55,958 nucleotides of DNA, from IMG/VR virus record IMGVR_UViG_3300014720_000044, positions 1-55,958 of that record. One strand, written 5' to 3'. The DNA is from a virus. Made by a program: the position numbers and the translations under genes. The stretch's first letter is position 1. Every line of letters begins with the position of its first letter. This document shows, one piece after another, positions 36,601-44,473 of this stretch. Under the pieces are notes generated by a model. That model saw only the letters and a list, made by a program, of their open reading frames with translations, was not told the DNA's origin and did not search any database.

Positions 36601-38062
36601 TTATCAATATAAAAAACTATCCACAAAGTTTAAGCATTTTGGAACCAGGGTAAGAATAATTGGTCGTGTTGAGTCTAGCGAAACAAGAGGTCAGACTCCA
36701 GTCAATGCTACCCCGTATTATGTGCTGTCTGGATCACAACCAAACCAAAACTTAAATATTTCTGGAGGATCTGGGGGACTTGCAGTAATGCTTAATCCAG
36801 ATACTAATGTAGGATATTATTTTGAAATAATAGCATTAACAGAAAAGAATATAAGTGAATATTCCTCCGAATCGGATAATTTACATAATATTATTTTTTA
36901 TAAGATCATGGCAGATTCTACTGGAAAAGCAGTTCCTATAAAATTGTGGGGCGGATTTGGAAATGTTATAGTTGATGATGGAAACTTTACTGGACAATAC
37001 AGAATGACAGGAGAAGAGAATCCAACAGTTTACGATCTTGCGGTAGAATATCAAGATATTGGTTCTATCAGAAGATTCTTTTTATACATAAATAATAAGA
37101 TTGTAAAGATAGTAGATGATTCTAGCCCACTTCCTATATATAATAATATGGCTTTGTTTGTTCGTGCTGGATCTAAGTGTATGTTTGAAAACATATATGC
37201 ATTAGCAAACAACTACAGTCAGAATACATCCTTTGACTTGGGAACACCAGTATCTGCTGCATTTGAAGACGAAGAAATAAATGCCAACGAATCATTTAGA
37301 AAATATGCAATGTCTGGACTGATTCAGTCTACATATCTTTCAGGTATAGACGCCAATCAGCCACCTAGTTTTAATATTTATTTTGATGAATTTGGAACTA
37401 TTATGCGAGAGGCTTCTTACTTTAAGATTAGATATGATAAAGCATATCCAGCACTATACTCTCAACTATCTCCAACATTTAACAGAATAAAAGGATATTC
37501 TGTTGCTGGGTTTAGGCCAGGAGCCTACGGTGCAGAATTTTTAATTTTTAATTCTACAGATACTTCGCTAAACTTAGATGAAACAAGTGGAAATTATTTA
37601 AGAATTCAGGGTGTCGCATTTACTCAACAATCTCAGAATGAATTAACTGTAAATGATTATTTTGCAAAGAATAGTAATTTATCAGATCCTCAAATAGGAA
37701 AAGATGGATTGCTTATATCTCCAAATAGATCTCAACAAGATTATGACAAAATTAAAACAAGCAGATTAACTTATGGCAAAAAAGAATTTTCAATACAGCC
37801 AGCATATATTCAAAAAGAAGATGATGCGAGAGAGTTAATGTCTTGGATGATACAAAAAATAATGAAGCCAAGAAAAAGCGTGGGGGTAAGAGTTTTTAAT
37901 ATGCCTATTATTCAATTGGGAGATATAGTTAATATTAACTATAAGAATGAAGAGGATAGGGATGTGCTCACTTCCTCTGATAAAAGATTTGTAGTGTATA
38001 ATATAGAATATCAAAAGGATGGTAGTGGGCCTAATATGACCCTCTATCTAAGTGAGGTATAA
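33635..38062 (+). CDS. Large tail-tip / tail-associated protein
   Basis: A 1475-residue protein beginning in a TAATG overlap. Early residues contain beta-rich blocks. The centre (about residues 440-620: YDIIIDIKLSDNKRYDYLVPIKTLYSEGFPRYNPTDRKVNLELRDF split by family blocks) resembles the hub region of baseplate and tail-tip proteins. Residues about 1000-1190 are a jelly-roll (KFKHFGTRVRIIGRVES, GYYFEIIALTEKNIS, FFLYINNKIVKIVDDS). The last 100 residues (DARELMSWMIQKIMKP, IQLGDIVNINYKNEEDRDV, RFVVYNIEYQKDG) are typical of the end of tail-tip hub proteins. The likely role is a central tip protein that contacts the host; no lytic domain is recognised. Confidence 0.75.
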   Translation: MFQNEDLKKYLEESATVKTQTAVIAEWNMNIANNIYKIGNYRYRPTAEAGTKYKIIPNTFDINDAGYFYTNATDADIKIDGGIDPEDNEQPWFLLEQNKKNSMLYSLEDFFKKFRPRSGINKAAYFENKKIHFSNKNMSNRPRYYMPDKNDNFKYWTSFRTEDGIVRGQANKTINGQYFIDDACPFVVYENEVPANRIVLKMQTNVGDVDLGPFSNGAISTSDQFYGDSNRTTPVKWKVQYLKDNSWIDIVSFDNSSTRSDGTPIIKSDGYVELAYGLKIPDKYKEIFIKAEELLSESLLPKEAIHGYAYLVKNNNTDLGKYHIWVQPNMSEDGEWEIFDPEYGWYLEEATITRLTNFVTDLTSPPAYISESDGKELYREFANIKGIRLVVDTMNVRDSVLDLIEISPRLVADLSDKVTLINIKKTASDLGTSGLPVGQLLASVGSLSLFDYDDAFNENNTGSIINKYLANNIKINVYDIIIDIKLSDNKRYDYLVPIKTLYSEGFPRYNPTDRKVNLELRDFYFYLESIKAPELLLTNTSLSYAVSLLLDSIGFSNYTFKRLDLENELIIPFFFVAPDKSVAEVLNDLAVSSQTAMFFDEYNNFVMMSKNYILPSNNERPIDVTLYGTDDFIEDGAIENKNKNPKLTNIIDITSSDQNVFNDGVISYTSRYIQRSYGTIKQASMIDNSVSAKNWIYKPVLLWEVTGDQNLRSINDDAASQSSYNLSAIPLNSDLSADVPKVVFNTLINNVIDLGEAVYWLGRHAGYFYANGEIIRFDAVQYNIPGAEKIVVSEDNNGRPSYNTETIGSIGNVWISSNQEYQEYMSKLPFNGKIYPTGLIRIYAEPKYEEKDGITILKNGDVARHGRGQFGTNIVSHSAGLDSYWSNNSYVRGFDMNSQHLFGLVEGDILTNSSISLLGLTTNSAGSNNARATQNVRTGVIKNFLSSSYTKEAQNNTIRPTQAGSVQSSALVMNGPSFSTTEKSIDFVSYQYKKLSTKFKHFGTRVRIIGRVESSETRGQTPVNATPYYVLSGSQPNQNLNISGGSGGLAVMLNPDTNVGYYFEIIALTEKNISEYSSESDNLHNIIFYKIMADSTGKAVPIKLWGGFGNVIVDDGNFTGQYRMTGEENPTVYDLAVEYQDIGSIRRFFLYINNKIVKIVDDSSPLPIYNNMALFVRAGSKCMFENIYALANNYSQNTSFDLGTPVSAAFEDEEINANESFRKYAMSGLIQSTYLSGIDANQPPSFNIYFDEFGTIMREASYFKIRYDKAYPALYSQLSPTFNRIKGYSVAGFRPGAYGAEFLIFNSTDTSLNLDETSGNYLRIQGVAFTQQSQNELTVNDYFAKNSNLSDPQIGKDGLLISPNRSQQDYDKIKTSRLTYGKKEFSIQPAYIQKEDDARELMSWMIQKIMKPRKSVGVRVFNMPIIQLGDIVNINYKNEEDRDVLTSSDKRFVVYNIEYQKDGSGPNMTLYLSEV

Positions 38063-38063
38063 A

Positions 38064-38723
38064 ATGGCAATCCCAAAAATAATAACTGATGGATCATATT
38101 CTGATTACCCTATAGCCTCTATTAATACTACAAGTATCAAATGGACAAAAGAAAAAGAAGACGAATATAGAAAAAATTTTGATAATAAATTAGCCGAATA
38201 TATGAAAGCAATAGAGGCGCTTTCCGCAATCCCTGATACTCCAGAAGGAAAAGATAAACTTCTTAGCAAGGCAGGAGTTGATAATAACGGAGTTAAGGTT
38301 GCTACTCCAGATTTAGTATTGTTTAATGAGGATGGCGTCTCTATAGAGTTAATGACTGACCTCATATTTGAAAATATAGGTGGCCAAGAGTTAATAAACA
38401 TAGTTAGATCAGATTTAGTCAATGGACAAAATGTTATCTACCAACCAATTAAAAATCTTAGCAGCGTATATTTTCAGTATAATCCACAAAATATTTTAGG
38501 ATTACAGGATATTGATTCTAATTATTTTAAACAATTTCCAATTAACTTTAATAACAAGGTCCCAGAATGTTGGACAGGCCCAAATTGCGCTAAAGTGTAT
38601 ATAGATTCAAATGGAGATTTAGTTATTAATGTTATAAATCTTGCAAAAGATGAACAGGTAGAGATATCTATCGTGGCAGATGGCAAGGTACTAGATGGTA
38701 CAATATATGAGGTGAATCCATGA
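38064..38723 (+). CDS. Minor tail protein
   Basis: A 219-residue protein. The ATG at 38064 is chosen because GAGG at 38054-38057 lies six bases upstream; the in-frame GTG at 38052 has no ribosome site. It has an N-terminal 'TDGSYSDYPIASINTTSIKWTKEKEDEYRKNF' segment with a helical part to about residue 60. A beta-rich C-terminus has 'CWTGPNCAKVYIDSNGDLVINVINLAKDEQVEISIVADG', split by a turn. Unknown family; the tail-tip role is by position. Confidence 0.6.
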   Translation: MAIPKIITDGSYSDYPIASINTTSIKWTKEKEDEYRKNFDNKLAEYMKAIEALSAIPDTPEGKDKLLSKAGVDNNGVKVATPDLVLFNEDGVSIELMTDLIFENIGGQELINIVRSDLVNGQNVIYQPIKNLSSVYFQYNPQNILGLQDIDSNYFKQFPINFNNKVPECWTGPNCAKVYIDSNGDLVINVINLAKDEQVEISIVADGKVLDGTIYEVNP

Positions 38724-39868
38724 TTACTGAAGAAGGAAAAAGAATATTAGCCAAGTACCTTATTGGTCAGGCTCCAGCATATGCATCATATATTGCCGTA
38801 GGCTGTGGGGCAAAGCCATTAGGAACAAATCAGTCTTTCGACTTAAATTCATATAGACAGAAAACAGCCTTAGACTTTGAAATGTTTAGAGTGCCTATTG
38901 TTTCAAGAGGATACGTAAATGAAAATAATGTTGAAAAAATAGTATTAACAGCAGAACTTCCAACAGATGAAAGATATGAAATATCTGAAGTAGGAGTATA
39001 TTCAGCAGGCGCCAACCCATCTGCTGGAGCATATGATAGTAGATCTTTGTTTGCTTTTACTGTTAATGAAAACTGGGAGTATCATGATCAGACTTCCGCC
39101 ACAGCATTGCCTGTAGTATATGAGCCATTAGATGGATCGGCAAATGATAATTCTATCAATCAAACATATTCTGCATTTCAAACCAACTCAGATAATACTG
39201 CTCTTGCCGATGAAAATAGAGTTGCTAGATATGAAAGAGCAAGATTTTTTAATAATATTGTAATGCTAAAGGGAGACTTTTCAGATTTAACTGTAAATGT
39301 AGCAGATGGAAAAGAATATTTAACTCCATCTTTAACATCAAGTCACCTTCATTTATTAGGAACATCTTTAGATTTTAATAAAAATGCTCCTACTGATCAA
39401 ATAAAACTTGCGTTTAGTGTAATAAATAAAAATCCTTCTTCATTAATAGTTCCAGATGCAGTTAGAATTTTAGTAGAATTTTCAGAAACTGATGTAAGTG
39501 GAACTGGCCAATCTGCTACATTTAATGTAATTATGAATAATGGAACTAGCACAGGAGAATATGATTTTTCAACTAATAGATATTATGTTATAACAAAAGA
39601 ATTGCAAGAACTTAAGAAAACAACAGGCTTTACTTGGAACAATGTTAGCATTATTAAAATTTATGCATCAGTATTGGATGGAACTTCTCCCTCTTCAGAT
39701 TTTTATGTTGGGCTAGATGCTATTAGATTTGAAAATGTATCAACAACAAATCCAGTATATGGCTTAACTGGTTATACTGTTTTAAAAAATACGAACGCAG
39801 AAACAGTTGTAAAAGAAGCAAACACTACAAACTATATAGAGTTTAGATTTGCTATGGATGTTCAATAA
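38720..39868 (+). CDS. Tail-tip / baseplate-like protein
   Basis: A 382-residue protein in an ATGA overlap with the upstream gene. The N-terminus (ITEEGKRILAKYLIGQAPAYASYIAVGCG) and following 'AELPTDERYEISEVGVYSAG' are of a type seen in phage tail-tip and fibre-base proteins, where 'E(I/V)SE(V/I)G(V/L)Y' is a recurring motif. The second half (from about residue 170) is beta-rich and could be a carbohydrate-binding-type sandwich (SSHLHLLGTSLDFNK, DQIKLAFSVINKNP). It is followed by a one-base overlap. Confidence 0.65.
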   Translation: MITEEGKRILAKYLIGQAPAYASYIAVGCGAKPLGTNQSFDLNSYRQKTALDFEMFRVPIVSRGYVNENNVEKIVLTAELPTDERYEISEVGVYSAGANPSAGAYDSRSLFAFTVNENWEYHDQTSATALPVVYEPLDGSANDNSINQTYSAFQTNSDNTALADENRVARYERARFFNNIVMLKGDFSDLTVNVADGKEYLTPSLTSSHLHLLGTSLDFNKNAPTDQIKLAFSVINKNPSSLIVPDAVRILVEFSETDVSGTGQSATFNVIMNNGTSTGEYDFSTNRYYVITKELQELKKTTGFTWNNVSIIKIYASVLDGTSPSSDFYVGLDAIRFENVSTTNPVYGLTGYTVLKNTNAETVVKEANTTNYIEFRFAMDVQ

Positions 39869-40362
39869 TGACAACGCCAGATCAGGGAATAAAGAAAGTA
39901 ATTATTCCAAAATCAGAATTGCCAGGATTTTTAGCCAAGAAGTACGAAGACGAGAATGGTAATCTTGTAGAGATAACTCAATATATATTAAGATATAGAT
40001 TCATATCAGAAGATAAAAATAGAACCTCTCATTGGTCTCCTTCGTATAGAATTAGTTCTGAGGATACGCCTCAAGAAATTTTAAATAGTATGGTTATAGA
40101 TACAAGCAATAGGGTAGTAAGTTTAACATGGCAGCCACAACCCAGCGTTTCTGGCTATTATATTTATGTTTGCTGGAATAATAATTTAAATGGGAACGGA
40201 GATCCAGATTGGCAATATTATGCTACAACTACTTCTCCAAGTTATTCTATAGTATACCCAATTGACAAAATACATATAAAGGTTGCAGTACAAGTAAGTA
40301 CCATACCTTTAGAAAGATTCAGTTCTGCCACCTTGTTTGAAAACCAGGGCAGTCTGGTATAA
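39868..40362 (+). CDS. Tail protein with fibronectin-III-like fold
   Basis: A 164-residue protein starting in a TAATG overlap. Residues about 35-150 (YILRYRFISEDKNRTSHWSPSYRI, VVSLTWQPQPSVSGYYIYVCW, IKVAVQVSTIPLERF) have the Trp and Tyr pattern of a fibronectin type III domain. Such domains are common on phage tails and may help weak binding to cell surfaces. The gene ends inside the -10 box of the next promoter. Confidence 0.6.
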   Translation: MTTPDQGIKKVIIPKSELPGFLAKKYEDENGNLVEITQYILRYRFISEDKNRTSHWSPSYRISSEDTPQEILNSMVIDTSNRVVSLTWQPQPSVSGYYIYVCWNNNLNGNGDPDWQYYATTTSPSYSIVYPIDKIHIKVAVQVSTIPLERFSSATLFENQGSLV

Positions 40363-40363
40363 T
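40355..40363 (+). promoter_or_regulatory. Extended -10 promoter (TGGTATAAT)
   Basis: The box overlaps the stop codon of the upstream gene and lies 15 bases before the next ATG, with AGGAGG between. TTGTTT at 40333 is a poor -35 with a 19-base spacer. Confidence 0.5.
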
Positions 40364-40378
40364 GGTATAGGAGGAAAT

Positions 40379-40825
40379 ATGTCAAAAATACCACCACCAC
40401 AATTAGGCCAACCATTAGATGTTAAGTATATTAATGAGATAGTCAAAGTATTAAATGATCTATCAATACAAATATCTCCATCTATAAATAAATATGTTAC
40501 CGTAGATGTACCGAAAGACGGAACCACCCAAAGTGCGAGGGCTTCAGAAACCAGAATTATAGGTGGTTATGTAGATGTAGTAAAAAGTTCAAACCAGAGC
40601 ATTGGAAGCCAGCAATCATTTACCTATGCATTTCCAGCAGAATTTAAGTTTGCTCCAATAGTTACTGCTAGTCCAGTTAACGTAGGTGGAACAGAGGCTG
40701 GAGGAAATGTTTCTGTTGTTTTAAAAAAAGTAACAACATCCAAGGTAGACGGTGTTGTAAACTTTAATGCCCCTGGTCAAGTGTCTATTGGGGTTAACCT
40801 CTTGATAGTTGGTATTCCTAATTAA
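40379..40825 (+). CDS. Small tail-region structural protein
   Basis: A 148-residue protein. The start at 40379 is fixed by AGGAGG at 40369-40374; an upstream in-frame ATG at 40337 lies before the predicted promoter. It has an N-terminal Pro-rich segment (MSKIPPPQLGQPLD), a short helix, and a beta-rich second half (SFTYAFPAEFKFAPIVTASPVNVGG, GQVSIGVNLLIVGIPN) resembling the receptor-binding end units of small fibres. It is the last structural-looking gene before the replication module and has its own promoter. Confidence 0.6.
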   Translation: MSKIPPPQLGQPLDVKYINEIVKVLNDLSIQISPSINKYVTVDVPKDGTTQSARASETRIIGGYVDVVKSSNQSIGSQQSFTYAFPAEFKFAPIVTASPVNVGGTEAGGNVSVVLKKVTTSKVDGVVNFNAPGQVSIGVNLLIVGIPN

Positions 40826-41016
40826 TGATAAAATGTAAAAAATGTTTCAAAAAAATGATGGTTGATAGAGTTTATAACTCTATATCTCATTTAGAAATTT
40901 TTTGTTTATTGTGTGGCTCTAGAAGATTTTTTCATCCACCATCAGATTCTAAGGAAGGCAAATGGCTGTTAGAAAAGGAAATCGAACGAGCGAAGAATAC
41001 AATCTCGCCCCTGTAA
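40825..41016 (+). CDS. Small zinc-ribbon protein
   Basis: A 63-residue protein with two CxxC knuckles (CKKC near residue 4 and CLLC near residue 27), which could bind one zinc ion. The C-terminus is a charged helix (EGKWLLEKEIERAK). It begins in a TAATG overlap and itself overlaps the next gene by 55 bases. A nucleic-acid-binding or regulatory role is likely but not shown. Confidence 0.6.
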   Translation: MIKCKKCFKKMMVDRVYNSISHLEIFCLLCGSRRFFHPPSDSKEGKWLLEKEIERAKNTISPL

Positions 41017-41504
41017 TTCCAGGTAATAAAAAGGTTTGGTTTTTAAATGGTGATTTAGTTCGTATTCATCATTCTAATAGATCTAATGGAATAATGTCTT
41101 TATATAATATAACAAAAGATAGATTAGAAAGTTGTCTTTCAAATGATTTTAAAAAAAATAGAGAGAGGGCTTACACTGTTGGAGAAACTGCAGATCTTGT
41201 AAATAGGCATAAAAAATATTTACCAAGATTAATGAAACGTGGTGTGATTCCATTTCCTACAGGATCACAAAAGGGTGGGGCTAGAGGTTGGCAGGTAAGG
41301 TCTTATTATTCTGAGTCGCAAATAAAAGAGATTCGTGATATACTAGCATCTTATCATATCGGCAGACCAAGAAAAGATAAATTAATAACAAATGATATTA
41401 CGCCCAGCAAGGCTGAGTTGACACGAAGAATGGGCGATGGTATACTTACATATACGAGAACTGAAGACGGTAGATTTATACCAATTTGGTCAGAATCAAT
41501 ATAA
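40962..41504 (+). CDS. Putative MerR/excisionase-like HTH protein
   Basis: A 180-residue protein. Residues about 65-125 (YTVGETADLVNRHKKYLPRLMKRGVIP, then GWQVRSYYSESQIKEIRDIL) read as a winged helix-turn-helix of the MerR/excisionase type: recognition helix, a wing with GARGWQVR, then a 'YSESQIKEIRD' helix. The N-terminal and C-terminal parts are basic and unassigned. It opens the replication module and may regulate it. It overlaps the zinc-ribbon gene by 55 bases. AAGGAAGG precedes the start. Confidence 0.6.
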   Translation: MAVRKGNRTSEEYNLAPVIPGNKKVWFLNGDLVRIHHSNRSNGIMSLYNITKDRLESCLSNDFKKNRERAYTVGETADLVNRHKKYLPRLMKRGVIPFPTGSQKGGARGWQVRSYYSESQIKEIRDILASYHIGRPRKDKLITNDITPSKAELTRRMGDGILTYTRTEDGRFIPIWSESI

Positions 41505-41518
41505 CAGAAGGGTATGAA

Positions 41519-41725
41519 ATGGAAGAAACAAAGGTATCAGTAACACTTGGGTACACACTCAACCTTGGAAATTTTCAATCACTAAGAATTGATCTTGGAG
41601 TTGTAGACTCAAGACGTGATAGCGAAAATACAGATCAAGCATTTGAGCGTGTATATAAGTTTGTCGAGGATAAACTTGCAGCAAAAGTCGCAGAAGCAAA
41701 GGTTGAACTAGAAGAAAGAAGTTAG
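41519..41725 (+). CDS. Hypothetical 68-residue protein
   Basis: The ATG at 41519 is preferred, as upstream in-frame codons overlap the previous gene and lack a ribosome site. The sequence has a beta segment (VSVTLGYTLNLGNFQSLRIDLGVVDSRR) and a C-terminal charged helix (FVEDKLAAKVAEAKVELEER). Small proteins of this look occur beside replication genes in actinophages. No function can be assigned. Confidence 0.55.
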   Translation: MEETKVSVTLGYTLNLGNFQSLRIDLGVVDSRRDSENTDQAFERVYKFVEDKLAAKVAEAKVELEERS

Positions 41726-41726
41726 T

Positions 41727-42035
41727 GTGACAGACAAACAGAAGCGATTGGCTCTGTTAAGTCGGTTTGACAAACACTATAAGTTTAAACTAGGACAGAC
41801 GCCACAATATAATAAGTGGATAGAGCAGTGGTCTGCTGATGCACTCATTGAATCTTATGGCATGGATTTATGCTATGAGTTATTAGAGTATTATTTTGAG
41901 GTAACTGAAAATCCCACATGGAATCATTTTGCATATATTGCACATGATATACTGAAAGCAAAAGATCAATATAAAAGAGATTTACAAGAACGAGAAGAGC
42001 GTAGAGAAAAGGCTAAGGAGTGGTTAAGTGAATAG
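41727..42035 (+). CDS. Hypothetical protein before helicase
   Basis: A 102-residue, helical, highly charged protein starting at GTG (41727), one base after the previous stop. Blocks are 'LGQTPQYNKWIEQWSADALIESYG' and a long C-terminal charged helix (KDQYKRDLQEREERREKAKEWL). It overlaps the helicase gene by eight bases, so co-translation is likely. A helicase-loading partner is possible from this position, but no loader signature is visible. Confidence 0.55.
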   Translation: MTDKQKRLALLSRFDKHYKFKLGQTPQYNKWIEQWSADALIESYGMDLCYELLEYYFEVTENPTWNHFAYIAHDILKAKDQYKRDLQEREERREKAKEWLSE

Positions 42036-43254
42036 TACAGAATCTAGATTAATCTCCGCAGTCTTACAAGATAAACAAGCACATGTATTGTTACAGGCTA
42101 ATGTAGAAAATATCTTAGCAACACATGGCGATATTTGGCAATTCATTAGAAAGTATTTTGAGCAAAACGGAACGGTTCCGCCAGAGTCTTTAGTCGTAGA
42201 CAAATTTAGAGATTTTGAGTTAGTTAAAGATATCGGAACAACCAAACATCATCTAGAAGAATTACAGGCTGAATACCTTACAAATAGCCTTAAAGATATT
42301 ATTAGGTCTGCTGCCACAGATGTTCAGGGTGGCTTAGGAGTAGAGGCTTTAGAATCATTAATATCTAAAACATCAGAACTTAGAAAAAATACAGCAGCAA
42401 TCCGTGACATTGATGTTACAGATATTGATTCTGCAATTGCATATTTTGAAAATCTTAAGAAACAACAAGAGTCTGGCGCATTAGGAATTAAGACAGGTCT
42501 TCCAGGATTTGATAACTACCTACCTTCTGGAATCATGCCAGGGCAGTTAGGAGTGTTTCTTGCATATCCAGGCATAGGAAAGTCATGGTTGTCTCTTTAT
42601 TTCGCTGTGCAGGCTTGGAAACAGGGTCGTAGCCCAATGATTATAAGTCTTGAAATGTCTGAGGTAGAGGTTCGCAACCGTGTATTTGCAATTATGGGTG
42701 AGGGTGTTTGGTCACACAGAAAGTTAAGCGCTGGTCAAGTTGAGATAGATATGCTAAAGTCATGGCATACAAAAAATGTTAAGGGTAGACCAGAGTTCCA
42801 TATTATTTCTAATGATACAGGTGGAGAAATTACTCCTTCTGTTTTGCGGGGTAAGATAGATCAATATAAACCAGACTTTGTTATTGTAGACTATCTACAA
42901 CTTATGTCTCCTAATAGTAAATCAGATAATGAAACTATTCGTATGAAAAATCTTTCTCGTGAATTAAAGTTAATGGCTATTGCAGAAGAGGTTCCTATTA
43001 TTGCGATTTCGTCTGCTACCCCTGATGATGTCACTAAACTTGAAACTGTTCCAACACTTGGCCAAACCGCATGGTCTCGCCAGATCGCTTATGATGCTGA
43101 CTGGGTATTGGCTTTAGGGCGAGGTACTAATAGTGATATTATTGAATGCGTATTTCGTAAGAATCGTAACGGTTTTATGGGAGAATTCTTGGTTCAGGCT
43201 GATTTTGATAAGGGATATTACAGGTATAAAGATTATGAAGATAAGACAGTATAA
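42028..43254 (+). CDS. dnaB: DnaB-like replicative helicase
   Basis: A 408-residue hexameric-type helicase that would unwind DNA ahead of the phage polymerase. It starts at GTG (42028) with AAGGAG eight bases upstream. A short N-terminal helical domain (residues 1-125) is followed by the RecA-like core: Walker A YPGIGKS (residues 180-186), SLEMSEVEVRNR, and Walker B VIVDYLQLM (D288). The C-terminus has the DADWVLALGRG sensor strand and FRKNRNGFMGEF. The protein is a little shorter than bacterial DnaB. Next to it are primase, probable SSB and polymerase. Confidence 0.92.
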   Translation: MNSTESRLISAVLQDKQAHVLLQANVENILATHGDIWQFIRKYFEQNGTVPPESLVVDKFRDFELVKDIGTTKHHLEELQAEYLTNSLKDIIRSAATDVQGGLGVEALESLISKTSELRKNTAAIRDIDVTDIDSAIAYFENLKKQQESGALGIKTGLPGFDNYLPSGIMPGQLGVFLAYPGIGKSWLSLYFAVQAWKQGRSPMIISLEMSEVEVRNRVFAIMGEGVWSHRKLSAGQVEIDMLKSWHTKNVKGRPEFHIISNDTGGEITPSVLRGKIDQYKPDFVIVDYLQLMSPNSKSDNETIRMKNLSRELKLMAIAEEVPIIAISSATPDDVTKLETVPTLGQTAWSRQIAYDADWVLALGRGTNSDIIECVFRKNRNGFMGEFLVQADFDKGYYRYKDYEDKTV

Positions 43255-43255
43255 T
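43250..43255 (+). promoter_or_regulatory. -10 box, leaderless start
   Basis: TATAAT spans the end of the helicase gene and ends seven bases before the ATG at 43263. There is no Shine-Dalgarno sequence, no TG extension and no clear -35. Confidence 0.45.
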
Positions 43256-43262
43256 ATGATAC

Positions 43263-43589
43263 ATGGCAACCTATCATCACAAGCCTATAAAGAAATTCGG
43301 ACTGGACGGTATCATTCATGACGACTCTTCTCTTGCTAGGCTTAAGGGAGAATATATCAGGCTTATCGTATCTGAGATGCGATTATCTGGTTATGTACCA
43401 AGGTTTGACATTGAGCCAGACTTTACAATAGAATATGATCATAATAAAAATTATTTTAACTTTGAATTAACAGTTTACGGAGTATATACAGGGAGAAAAC
43501 AAAGCGAATGGATACTAGGAATAGACGGACACAAACCAATACTTATACAAGAGAGCAAGTCAAAAGAGTACTCGCAGGAGCAGGTATAA
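43263..43589 (+). CDS. Hypothetical protein between helicase and primase
   Basis: A 108-residue protein with no recognised family. It is mixed alpha/beta, with 'SSLARLKGEYIRLIVSEMRLSGYVPRFDIEPDFTIEYDHNKNYFNFELTVYGVY' (split over residues 22-76) suggesting one helix followed by antiparallel strands. It has no ribosome site and is probably leaderless. Its 3' end overlaps the primase gene by 82 bases in another frame, an unusually long overlap for this genome. Confidence 0.6.
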   Translation: MATYHHKPIKKFGLDGIIHDDSSLARLKGEYIRLIVSEMRLSGYVPRFDIEPDFTIEYDHNKNYFNFELTVYGVYTGRKQSEWILGIDGHKPILIQESKSKEYSQEQV

Positions 43590-44452
43590 CTGTAGAGTCT
43601 GAGGTAGACTCTGACTATATTATTTTTTGTCCATTTCACGCTAATCATAGAACCCCTGCTGGAGAAGTTCATAAAGATGGAGGAACATTCTTTTGTTTTT
43701 CTTGTCACAAGGTTGCAGACTTAATAGAATTAGTTATGCATATGTCTGGAAGAAGTTATTTTGAATCTGTTAGATTTATTAAAAGCAAAGAGCAAGAGTC
43801 TGATATAACTTTAGAAATTGATAAACAACTTTATAAGAGGCCAGACTACGTTCCTTATGATGAGGTAATAATAAAAAGATTAAACACACAAGCCTTGGAT
43901 GCTCCAAGAGCAGTTAGATATTTTGAAGGCAGATCTATTAATGAATCTTCAATGCGTAAATTTTATTTAGGCTATTCGGAAAAACAAGATATGGTCACTG
44001 TTCCTGTACATAGTCCAGATGCAATTTGTGTAGGATTTGTTGCTAGATCTATAGAGGGCAAAGACTTTAAGAATACTCCAGGTTTACCAAAATCTAAAAT
44101 ATTATTCAACTTGCATAGAGTAAAGACTTCTGATAGAGTATATGTAGTTGAATCATCATTTGATGCTATAAGACTAGATCAAGTAGGATTGCCTGCGGTA
44201 GCGACATTAGGTGCTAATGTTTCCAACACACAGGTAGAACTGTTGCAAAAGTACTTCAATGATATTGTTGTTATTGCGGATAATGATGCAGCAGGAGGAA
44301 ATATGAAAGACAAAATAGTTGAAAAGTTAGGATCAAGTATTTCTATAATTCAACTAGAAAAGCAGTATAAAGATATAGGCGATATGAGGGATGAAGATAT
44401 AAAGAATCTCGATTATCAATTTGACAAAGCAATACAATCTATGCTAAACTAG
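43508..44452 (+). CDS. dnaG: DnaG-type primase
   Basis: A 314-residue primase that would make RNA primers for the phage fork. A CHC2-type zinc finger (C41, H44, C63, C66) is followed by a linker and the Toprim domain: E215 in VYVVESSFDA, then D258 and D260 in IADNDAAGG. The C-terminal helicase-binding domain of bacterial DnaG is absent, as in many phage primases. The start at 43508 has GGAG about 15 bases upstream. It lies 82 bases inside the previous gene, but the zinc finger leaves little room for a later start. Confidence 0.88.
   Translation: MDTRNRRTQTNTYTREQVKRVLAGAGITVESEVDSDYIIFCPFHANHRTPAGEVHKDGGTFFCFSCHKVADLIELVMHMSGRSYFESVRFIKSKEQESDITLEIDKQLYKRPDYVPYDEVIIKRLNTQALDAPRAVRYFEGRSINESSMRKFYLGYSEKQDMVTVPVHSPDAICVGFVARSIEGKDFKNTPGLPKSKILFNLHRVKTSDRVYVVESSFDAIRLDQVGLPAVATLGANVSNTQVELLQKYFNDIVVIADNDAAGGNMKDKIVEKLGSSISIIQLEKQYKDIGDMRDEDIKNLDYQFDKAIQSMLN
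44421..44450 (+). promoter_or_regulatory. Promoter with -35 and extended -10
   Basis: TTGACA at 44421-44426, an 18-base spacer and TGCTAAACT at 44442-44450 form the only promoter in the window with a consensus -35. It lies in the end of the primase gene, 23 bases before the SSB ATG at 44474, which has AAGGAG. Confidence 0.6.
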
Positions 44453-44473
44453 AAGAGAACAAAGGAGAAAAAC

